64,000 nt of DNA. It comes from Hippasteria phrygiana. Lineage: Eukaryota > Echinodermata > Asteroidea > Valvatida > Goniasteridae. Positions 31,165-40,164 of the stretch are shown piece by piece (position 1 is the stretch's first letter; each line of letters begins with the position of its first letter). The notes under the pieces were generated by a model that saw only the letters and a program-made list of their open reading frames with translations, did no database searches and was not told where the DNA came from. The DNA is taken from NCBI GenBank assembly GCA_037893225.1, contig JAZGUH010000379.1:377001-441000 (forward strand). Direction: 5' to 3'. Both the position numbers and the translations under genes were made by a program.

Positions 31165-34100
31165 GTACGTATTGTTACTTGTTGCAATGGAGAAATATTT
31201 TCTCCATGCCCTTGTTCAGTTGTTGTATTGTCAATCGTTCCTTCCTGTGCATATGAGTGACGGTTAAGGCATAGGCCCCTAGTTGTCAGTGGCGTCATAC
31301 TGGGTGAAATTTCTGGGGGCGGGCAACTTGGGGTGCACACATATTTTAAGGGGGAACCGAAAGTACATAAACTGCAGCTTGTGTAATTTTCTGTACATTT
31401 CAAGATGACGTAAGGGTGGTACAACATGACAACCGACATTACTGAGAGTGAGACCGCTAGCCTGGGTCCCGTAATAAGCCTTATCGCAAATGCCGCCTGG
31501 TTGAGACGTCACAATGGTCACAAGGGATTGTGGGAAGGAAAAAGGAGCATACATTGGCTTCCCACAATCCCTTGTGACCATTGCGACGTCTCAACATGCT
31601 CAACCAGGCGGTATTTGCGATAAGGCTTATAGGATTAAAAAAATATTGCCAATGGCATGTCCCAAATTCTTGTAGACATGGTAGAATGGGTGACTATAAT
31701 GTTACTAATGTAGCGCAGCAGGGGCGGATGCAAGGGAGGGGGGTGGTCCTTTTTACCCCCCAAATTTTTTTTTGGGCAAAGAAAATTTTACATGTGGAGG
31801 AGGGGGAGTACATGATGTTGGTGGTACCTAGTAGTAGTACTAGTTTTGTTCTTATCTGTTTAAAGTTTAGTCAAGTAAATGTTTTCTGGTTTTAAGTGTA
31901 GCCATGGAGGCAAAAATAATTAATTGCAAAAATCGGGGGGGGGGGGGGGGGGGGGGGGGAGTTTGACTCCCCCCCCCCCCCCCCCCCCCCCCAAGGATCT
32001 GCCCCTCAAGCAGGGACTCCTAGTCCTATGTTGAGTGAATGGGACACTAATAAGCATGTTTATTGTTTACTTGGCTAAAATTACCCATCAAACAAAAAAC
32101 TTTAAAAATTGCTCAATTGTATAAAATGGGTCTTACCTTTGGGTTTAGGATATATGGTGTGCTCATCATGTTACAGTTCAAGTATATATACACGTAATAA
32201 TATATACTATGAGCCAAGTTTCAACATGTCTACATATTTTATTTTATTCTCAGATGGAGACCAAACTGCCTGCATCTCCCTGCATCATGGCACATCAACC
32301 TCCGTCTCAACGTCAGCACCTTGCGTCGCACCGTCTGTCTCATCCTTGCACTGGCTGTCATTGGAATCATCCTCATCTTCTACCTAGAGGTTGGAATGAC
32401 CCCTGTCCTTCATGACCCCTTGAATGACCTCATTAACAAGTATGAACTCCTCGAGGTCACAGATACAAAGGATGGTAACTTGTACTATGGTGTCGTGGTT
32501 GATGCAGGGAGTAGTGGAACAAGGGTTTATGTGTATTTTTGGCCGAGGCATATCGGTGATACAAACAAACTACTTAGAATTCATCAGATGCGAGACAAAC
32601 GTCGGAAACCAGTCGTGATGAAGATAAAGCCAGGTATTTTTTATGCCATTTCAACCTTTTCTGTGAAAACCTGAAAGTGATTTGTGTTGAAACCTAATAT
32701 GTTTCCCAACCTGTATCACACATGTGGAATTTCATCTTGATGTTACATTTACCAAAGTAGGGGTAAGCACATAATGTAACTCTGAGAAAAAAAATCCTGA
32801 AGTCCATTATGTGTTTGTTGCAACCTGGGTAGTTACAGGTGCCCTGTGTAGGACCAGAGTTTAACCCACAGTGGTTGGTTAAGTAATTTTCTAAGATACA
32901 ATTTAGTTTTATATTATTAAATATTATGCCATTAGGCATTTTTGGGGGCACTTTTTTTTGTGTTGATCATATGTAGGTATCTATGTGTAGTCAAGTTTTA
33001 AATGTAGTATTTACAGCATTTATTGTTTTTTTTTTTTTTTTTTTATTTGTTTTTACTTTTTTCCCCGAAAAAAAATTAGGGTTGGGGCTATTAAAAATGT
33101 GTAGATTGGGTAACTGGAAGCAGAACTATTTCTTTTAGCCTTATATTTGTATTTTTCACCATGTTTTTCCAGGCCTTGCCACGTTGGCTAGTAATCCATC
33201 TGAAGCGAGTGATTACCTGAAGCCTCTGCTAGACTATGCATCCAGTCACATACCTAAAGTTAAACACCCAGAGTCGCCTCTCTATATACTTGCCACAGCT
33301 GGAATGAGGATGCTTCCATTAAGGTATCTCACCATTGAATGTCAGACTTGGCTCTGACCAGATAACGCTAGACATACAATGTGTAACCAATGCCACCATG
33401 TGTGGACAAACACCACTAAGTGGTTAAACCACGGGACACATTAGTTTATTGGAATAAACACTTCATCACCACCACTACACTAGGTGGTCCAATATAGACT
33501 GGTGGTCACATGACAAGGGGCTATTTCCCCCAAATTACATGTACCAGATACTTGACTGCTGCGCATAAGGTGTATCTTCAGAGCTTTGATCATATTCTAG
33601 TTTAGTCAAGACTGCTGACTTCTCCCCTACACCAGTGACTCTAGAAGTTCCAAGATTGTGAATATCCATTTTTCTTTCCTCTCTACACAGCAAGCAAGAA
33701 GCTATTCTTGAAGATCTGAAGACAGACATTCCCAGGGACTATAAGTTCTTGTTTTCAGACACGCAGGTTGAGGTCATAAGTGGCAAACAGGAAGGCGTGT
33801 ATGCATGGATTGGAATCAACTATGTACTGGGACGATTTGACCATGCTGATGAGAGTACGTATTTCATTGGAAAAATTGAATGGATATGGGTTTAAAATTT
33901 GGAATCTGGAACAACTCTTCTAATAGTTAAGGACTTAACTATTTAAATGCAAATAAAATGACTGATTCTTTTGTTGGTATCTTATTCAATTCGGAAAAAT
34001 AACTTCATGATGATGCTTTATCACAAAATACTCCCCCACATTTAGTTGAAAAATTAATTTACAAATGTTGAATTATTGATAATATAATCCAGTTCCATCA

Positions 34101-37100
34101 GTGGCGATCTTTTTGTTGGAGGCACGAAAACAACCAAGAATAAGAGGTTTTTTTCTCTCTAGAGGGTTGCAGATGCCCAAAATGAAAAAATCCAAAGTGT
34201 TGAAGAGGACAGACAGTGTATCTTTAACCCTAACTCCCTAAGGTGTGTGGAAAATCATATTAAAATTGGAGGATTCAGGACTGTTAGGGTTAAAAAAAAA
34301 AAACATGGCGGTAACGGCTACTTCATGGATTCTCGGTGACAAAAAATGTTTCCTGAGGTCTATTCATTAAATAAATCTGAACTCGAGTTTTTAACAGCTC
34401 AACTCAAAATGGTCACAAATAGACAATTCTTGGCTAACACTTGTGTTTGTATACCTGTGTTGACTTTCAGATGACCCTATGGTTGAAGTGGATGTTACAG
34501 GAGAGAGTGGTCCTGTATCCGTGCTCCGTAAACGAACCGTCGGTATCTTAGATATGGGAGGAGGCTCCGCCCAAATTGCCTTTGAAGTCCCACACACCGT
34601 AAGCTTCGACGGGTCTGGTCCTCAGGTGTTGTCACACATCCAGTTTTTGCTTGCTTACAAGTCCAATTAATCCCGCTTCTGTGTTAACTCATCTTGATAT
34701 TTGCATTCGTTGCGAAGGAACTAAACAATAAAGAACAAAATCTGCATATGAACTAACAAACAGTAAAGCTCAAGAATGTGATGCATGCATGTACAATGTG
34801 ATTGGATGCATTTTACAAGGTGTGCCCGAATGATTCTGCTAAAATAGCTCAATTGCACAACACTCACAAGACAACAGACATTGCTGTCGGGGTTTGGCTT
34901 ATATCCAGTGGGGGGGGGGTGTGTGTGTGTGTGTGTGCACGAGTTTCCCCTGTTTACATTTTGCTGAAAAGTGTTTTTGTGGGTGAAACAAATGGAATCT
35001 CTTTACAGAATTGTTTACAATTTTACCCCCCCCCCCAATTGAATAAAAAGAACCTGGATATGCCACTGCTTGGGGGTGTCGCCTCATACCAGTGCTTATG
35101 ATAAATGCAGAATTTTTAGCTATAGCTTGCACTGACTCTTTACAAATAGTTAGCAAAACTATGAAATTGGACGAAATTTTCAAAAACCCAACTTGTACAA
35201 AACGAGTGCCCTAGGGCTTGTGATGGGCGATTTGCATTAAAAAAAAAAAAAAAATTGACCTCTAGATTGCTATCAATATCCTTCATTGTTTTCTTCGATA
35301 TCCTCTTTCCCAGGAGGAAGTAGCCAAAGGCATGCTGGCTGAGTTCAACCTTGGTTGCGTTGTCCACAAGACTGAACACCTTTACCGTGTGTATGTCACA
35401 ACATTCCTGGGATATGGAGGAAATGCTGCGAGGACACGCTATGAAAAATCTCTAGTTAACACCACATTCAGCAGCTTAAAAAGGTGAGAAAGGTACCAGA
35501 TTTGGACAGAATGATTTGAAATCATAGCTGCACTTTAACAATGATCACATAAGGATCAGTATGATTTCATGTTGGCACACAATGAAATAAAAATAGCAAA
35601 AGACATTTCTGTCCATCCTGACATTGTATGGAGCAATGTATTTTAGTACCTTCCATGAGCCTATGGGAAAAATTTATATCAAATTGGCCAACCAACCCAA
35701 GCAAGCTCGGTGGTCGAGTGGTTAAGATGTAAATAGGAAGTTGGGGTTTGAGGCCCACCTGGGTAATCCTGTAATCTTTTTCACGCAGGCTTCCGGAAAG
35801 CACCAAGCATACAGTGTTAATACCATTGACATCAGGAAGGGCAAAATCTGTTTCATTTACATCATTCCCGATGCAAATTCTATCTTCTGATAAAAATATC
35901 CACTTTGCAAATTTGGTTTTACAGTACCCCCAACCCTCCAGGGATGAGTACAGAGTTTCCGTTCTTAGACCCTTGCCTACCAGTCAATATGCAAGACAAA
36001 GTAACTCACAATAGTCGGACAGTCTACCTAAAGGGAACCGGTGACTACAAACAATGCCAAGCTTCACTGGTACCCCTCATGAACCTCACAGTTACCTGTG
36101 ACAAGCAGCCTTGTTCGTTCAACGGAGTCTTCCAGCCTGCAATTGAGTTTAAAAACAGCGAGTTTTATGGGTTTTCGGAGTATTGGTACTGCATGGAGGA
36201 TGTATTGCGCATGGGAGGAATGTACGAATATGAAAAATTTGAAAAAGCGGCAAAGGTATGTTATGACTTTTAAATATTAGGTGGCCAAGGGTAGATCCAG
36301 GGGTGGGGTGGGGGGACTAAAAACCAACCCGATGTCACGGTCTCATTTATCCGGTGTGCCCAGTTTTCCGGAACACTATTTAACTCTACTGAACCCTAAC
36401 AAATACATCACTGGGCATGCATTTGTTAGGGTTCAGTAGCGTTTAATAGTGTTCTGGAAAACTGGGCACACCGGATAAATAAGACCGTGACACCGGTTGT
36501 TCATGTCATTCAGAAATCTTACAGTACACATGGTTTCATCTCGGATATCAAATCTGACTGTCCACTCCTAGTAAAGATTTAAAACTATTAAAAAAGGGCC
36601 ATTGCCAACTTGACAATCCCCCCAATACACCTTGCATGACAAAGTCTTCGAGAAGTGAGGATTTTTACAATAAAGATGGAAACATTTTGAAACATGATGG
36701 AAACATTTTGAATTAAAAAGAACTGCAAATGAAACAGCTTCAAAACAAAGATTGTTTGCATTATTTCCAGCTTTGAGCCTAGAATTCTAAGTTTCTTTTC
36801 TTCCCTAGATAGTAATGAGCCAACGAGCATTGCTGATTTTGACTCAACTCTTGCTTCATCGCTTTATCTCTCTTCTGCTCCTTCTTCAGACTCAAATTTT
36901 TTCAAGGGATATTTGTTTTGTTTCTGGGTATTTTTTTTAGGATTATTGTGCAACAAGGTGGTCATTAATACAAGAACATCATGAGAAGGGCCTGTACACC
37001 AAAGCTGATGCACACAGGTTAAAGTGAGTATCAATGTCTGTATGATTCTCTTCTTTTCATTGCATTAAAAAGAAAAAAACGGATAGTTCTTATATCAGTA

Positions 37101-40100
37101 AGCAATATTTGAGCTTACAGAACCTTGGGATGAAGCTCTGTCAATGTACAGCTCCCAGGTGTTGTAAGGTTGTTTGCCCAATCCATGTGTTTAGGAGATG
37201 AGATAAGAGTTGATGGGATGTTGTCATCATTTTCTGATTGATAAATATACAATGTATCTTGGGCAGAAAATTCTTCAGTCATGTTTTATCCTATATACCC
37301 AAGGAATACGTCTGGCAAAATTTTATTTAATGAAAGAATGTCAGTTATGAGCCCAGAGGGAGGGCAGGGTAGGTTGCCCTCAACATTTTCCTGATTTTAA
37401 CTTCTTTTCGGCTTCAAGTTTGGTTTATGTCATACTGTCCTCTCAAAATATGTTTAATAATGGTTTAGATTTTGTTTAAGGGCCATCTGAAAACATATGG
37501 GGCTTATAACAGTGACCGTAAAAGTGAATAGTTAAAAGTGAAGAGAATAAAAACAAAAAAAAACAATACCCTTTGTTTTTATGGAGGTATTGAAATCACC
37601 TCCGTGTCACAACCAGGTAGAACTAACTCCTCCCCACCCCTGCAGCCTCAAAATAATACATCAGGGTAGGGCTGTTCATTTTCGAATAATTCAGTATTCG
37701 ATTATTCGAAACTTGATTTGACCGAATATTCGAATATTCGATACTCGCCGATCAAGTTTTTCACGCGTCAGCTGCAACTGCATGCCACGCCATTACGCCG
37801 GTCTTTTACGTGCGCCGATCAATATTATGGACTGCTCAATCAACATTTTTGTGCATGCGCCCATTGTATCGAGATCATTACGAGTACATAACGTTTTGAT
37901 AAGAAACTAAGCTCCAGCCTGCATTTTTGCAGGAGTATTTTTTTCAGGAGTCAAGGGTTTTACGAACGGGAACAAAAGTAAAAAACCTCTGGCCACAAAA
38001 AAGTTACCTTCGACAAAAATGCAGCATTTGACACTGCTAAGCTCTGTAACGTTTCTACTAAAATAGCATCAGAGTTATATCTGTACGTGCATATATATTT
38101 TTTCGAATATTCGAACCGGCAAAAAGATATTCGAATATTTGGTTGACATTCGAATATTCGGTATATTTGTGACAGCCCTACCTCAGGGGAAACGTGGCCC
38201 CCCCCCCCATTATAAAACATGAGTACACCACTGCTCTGTGTGCTGCACATGAGGTCACTGGCCATTGATTGTGTCCTCATTGCTGATGTTTGCCGCTCTA
38301 ATCAACGTTCGCAAATAAGTTGCTTTATGGCCAATTAGCTGCTGTTGTCATGGTTACGGCAAGTCCAAACCACAAAGTACCACTGAAGTTAATCTGCAAT
38401 CCTAAAATAGAAACTCACAAATACGTACAACTATTTGAAGATTAAAAAAAAAAATTGATGCTTGAAGAAAGTATTTCCAGTGTATCTGACTTAAGATTTA
38501 TTTTCATCCTTGACAGTAAAGCTTCAATGTGTGGGTGGTTTGCACTTTACAAACATGCCATTTAATGAAAAGTTTGTAACTTATTTAGTGCTGATAAATT
38601 ACCAATTTAATTTGAACATTTATTATGTTGTTTCGACATCAGAGATTTTAGGGGAATCTAGAGTTTTGGTGATAGACTGCATAATAATGGTACATGTATA
38701 CTCTATCCTCTAATTGTTAATGTGCTTTTGGTCACTTACACATTATTTGCAAGAAATGACACCAAACGAAGACTTCAACAAATATAGCTCCTCCACAAAA
38801 TTTGTTTTCAGGATTCGGATAAAATGCAATTTTTCTTCCTGTTAGCCTTGTATGAAGCTTGCATCGTGTTTTCATCTGGTGTGTTATTGACGAAGCTAGC
38901 TGGCAGTGTGCCCAATTCTGTAATTACAAATACAGCCGTCATTGACGCACAAGACAGTAATTACTAATCTCTCAGCAGCTATGGAAGGCTTAAGAGTGCG
39001 TCATTTGCTTCTAATTAGTGTTTTGGGATTACTTTGGACATTTTGTGATTTCTTTAAAGAGGAACATTAGACCAATCGATGAAGCTTTGCTCCTTGAAAT
39101 ATTGACCAATCACAGCCGTGACTAAGGACTGATAAATCTTTGACATGTGACTGACAAGTGGCGCTTGTGGATGTGATTAATCGGTATGTAGACACACTTG
39201 AAAAATGTAGAGCAACAATGAATTTATCAGCATTTTCCCTCTTTTATTTGCTCAGATACCAATGTTTCAAATCGGCCTGGATTACCACTGTCCTCCATAA
39301 AGGTTTCCGTTTTCCTGAGTATTATCAGTATCTGCACACCGCCAGCCTTATCCAAGATAAAGAGGTGCAGTGGACACTGGGTGCCATACTTCATAGAACA
39401 CGCTTCTTTCCTCTCAGGTCTGTCCGTTATACATCTCAAGGACCAAAGATAATTAACCTGTCACAGTTAGAATTACAGGAATGCAGCTTCTAAAACAATA
39501 TCTTAGCATAATTTGATGTGGAATGCATAAAATCTATGACAAGCAACAAAATACTCCACAGAATAATAGCGGCAGAATAACAAACAAAATTAGGAATTTT
39601 CAAAGTCAACAAAGAAACTTGTCAGGAGCGGGATTTGAACCTGCGACCTCCAGAACACCGCACCGGAGGTCACAGGTTCAAATCCCACCCCTGCCAGTTT
39701 TCTTTGTTCCCTTTGAAAATTCATTCAAATTACCAAGTGAGTTTCCCTTGTAGTTTGTTTGACCAAAGTATGAATTGTTCTAAAAACCACCATCAAAAAA
39801 TAACGACGCGGGAATAAATAATAAGCTACAATAAATATATATACACAAATAAACAAATTAATATAGAAGAATGAAGAATATCAAAATGAATGAAAATTGT
39901 GTTTCTTGTTGCAGAGAGGTAGAGCAAGGGGCATTTCAGAAACAGGTGCCTCCACCATGGGTCCATGCCTCGCAGGTTTCAAACCAATATATCCTGGTCA
40001 TATGCTTCATTGTCGTCTGCATCTTCATCTTCCTCTATCTACGCTGGTTGAGGGTCCTGGGACCCAGACCATTGCCACGGGTCCCGACTATGGCCTACTT

Positions 40101-40164
40101 CATGACGGACGAGGGGCAGGTGCAGGATGGGATAGAGGAAACCAGAGCCGTGCTACTCAGCTAA
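31151..40164 (+). CDS. ENTPD4: ENTPD4/ENTPD7-type nucleoside diphosphatase (10 exons)
   Basis: Apyrase-family enzyme that removes terminal phosphates from nucleoside di- and triphosphates in the lumen of Golgi, lysosome or endosome; in Golgi it clears UDP left by sugar transfer. Exons: 31151-31164, 32254-32633, 33173-33323, 33691-33854, 34471-34625, 35314-35483, 35925-36255, 36941-37023, 39256-39417, 39915-40164. They give 1860 bases and 619 residues (human ENTPD4 616, ENTPD7 604, from memory). Membrane segments lie near 31-50 and 562-581. All five apyrase-conserved regions are present: DAGSSGTRVYVY (D88), ILATAGMRML, SGKQEGVYAWIGINY, ILDMGGGSAQIAFE and YGFSEYWYC. It cannot be assigned to ENTPD4 or ENTPD7 because it predates or stands outside that duplication. 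Confidence 0.95.
31474..31630. mobile_element. Fold-back MITE family B, copy 2
   Basis: ATAAGCCTTATCGCAAATGC and GTATTTGCGATAAGGCTTAT are inverted; inner arms GGTTGAGACGTCACAATGGT and its complement pair almost without gaps. 157 bp; in ENTPD intron 1. Confidence 0.92.
31719..32006. mobile_element. Possible CAGGGGCGGAT-type element with long G/C runs
   Basis: Starts CAGGGGCGGATGCAAGG and ends AAGGATCTGCCCCT, resembling the termini of the 108-bp element at 17269-17376. The interior contains a 25-base G run and a 24-base C run. No certain target duplication. Confidence 0.5.
31935..31992. repeat. Poly-G / poly-C inverted homopolymer pair
   Basis: G run at 31935-31959, then AGTTTGACT, then C run at 31969-31992. 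The two runs could form a very stable hairpin or reflect a sequencing or assembly weak spot. Confidence 0.9.
32254..32633 (+). CDS. ENTPD4: ENTPD exon 2: signal-anchor and ACR1
   Basis: Encodes CLHLPASWHINLRLNV, a membrane segment (TVCLILALAVIGIILIFY) and the first apyrase region VVVDAGSSGTRVYVYFWPRH, then QMRDKRRKPVVMKIKPG. An ATG at the exon edge (32254) is in the wrong frame. Acceptor TATTCTCAG, donor CCAG|gtattt. Confidence 0.94.
33173..33323 (+). CDS. ENTPD4: ENTPD exon 3: ACR2
   Basis: Encodes ASDYLKPLLDYASSHIP and SPLYILATAGMRMLP, the second apyrase conserved region. Acceptor TTTTTCCAG, donor TTAAG|gtatct, phase 2. Confidence 0.96.
33691..33854 (+). CDS. ENTPD4: ENTPD exon 4: ACR3
   Basis: Encodes QEAILEDLKTDIP, DYKFLFSDTQVEVI and SGKQEGVYAWIGINYVLGRF, the third region with the catalytic-base glutamate (KQEG). 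Acceptor CTCTACACAG, donor GAGA|gtacgt. Confidence 0.97.
34228..34289 (+). mobile_element. 62-bp TTAA-flanked mini-element, copy 2
   Basis: Begins CCCTAACTCCCTAAGG, ends GGACTGTTAGGG, between TTAA at 34224-34227 and 34290-34293. Near reverse complement of 3638-3699. In ENTPD intron 4. Confidence 0.78.
34471..34625 (+). CDS. ENTPD4: ENTPD exon 5: ACR4
   Basis: Encodes KRTVGILDMGGGSAQIAFEV, the fourth apyrase region (DMGGGS phosphate loop), preceded by an acidic variable loop. Acceptor TGACTTTCAG, donor CTCAG|gtgttg, phase 0. Confidence 0.96.
35314..35483 (+). CDS. ENTPD4: ENTPD exon 6
   Basis: Encodes EEVAKGMLAEFNLGC, THLYRVYVTTFLGYGGNAAR-like sequence (TEHLYRVYVTTFLGYGGN) and a variable loop; highly similar to the human ENTPD4/7 segment. 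Acceptor CTTTCCCAG, donor AAAAG|gtgaga, phase 2. Confidence 0.95.
35925..36255 (+). CDS. ENTPD4: ENTPD exon 7: ACR5
   Basis: Encodes FPFLDPCLPVNMQDKV, YLKGTGDYKQC, SFNGVFQPAIEFKNSEF and YGFSEYWYCMEDVLRMGG, the fifth apyrase region with conserved cysteines. Donor AAAG|gtatgt, phase 0. Confidence 0.96.
36334..36491. mobile_element. Fold-back MITE family D
   Basis: GTCACGGTCTCATTTATCCG and CGGATAAATAAGACCGTGAC are inverted ends; the arms pair nearly throughout (GTGCCCAGTTTTCCGGAACA), with a short centre around ATCACTGGGCATGC. In ENTPD intron 7. Confidence 0.9.
36941..37023 (+). CDS. ENTPD4: ENTPD exon 8
   Basis: Encodes DYCATRWSLIQEHHEKGLY and TKADAHRL, matching the human DYCATKWSILRERF segment. 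Acceptor TTTTTTTTAG, donor TTAAA|gtgagt, phase 2. Confidence 0.93.
37667..38180. mobile_element. hAT-like non-autonomous transposon 1
   Basis: Ends TAGGGCTGT and ACAGCCCTA are typical hAT termini, and subterminal repeats of CGAATATTCG occur near both ends. The flanks CATCAGGG (37659-37666) and CCTCAGGG (38181-38188) look like an 8-base target duplication with one change. 514 bp, no transposase frame. Confidence 0.88.
39256..39417 (+). CDS. ENTPD4: ENTPD exon 9
   Basis: Encodes KYQCFKSAWITTVLHKGF and KEVQWTLGAILHRTRFFPL, nearly identical to the human counterpart. It follows a 2.2-kb intron containing an hAT-like element. Donor CTCAG|gtctgt. Confidence 0.96.
39597..39719. mobile_element. SINE half duplicated head-to-head (copy 2, rearranged)
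   Basis: TTTTCAAAG..AACAAAGAAAC and GAGCGGGATTTGAACCTG on the left are mirrored by CAGGTTCAAATCCCACC and TTTCTTTGTTCCCTTTGAAAA on the right. Two inverted copies of the same tRNA-derived SINE 3' half therefore meet near 39660. In ENTPD intron 9. Confidence 0.8.
39915..40164 (+). CDS. ENTPD4: ENTPD exon 10: C-terminal membrane anchor
   Basis: Encodes a juxtamembrane linker, the anchor YILVICFIVVCIFIFLYLRW (about 562-581) and a cytosolic tail ending AVLLS, stop 40162-40164. ATTAAA at 40219-40224 is a candidate poly(A) signal. Confidence 0.92.

Noticed and set aside
32254..32256. ATG at the ENTPD exon 2 edge as start codon
   Set aside because: Reads out of frame with the apyrase domain; the in-frame protein needs an upstream start, supplied by 31151.
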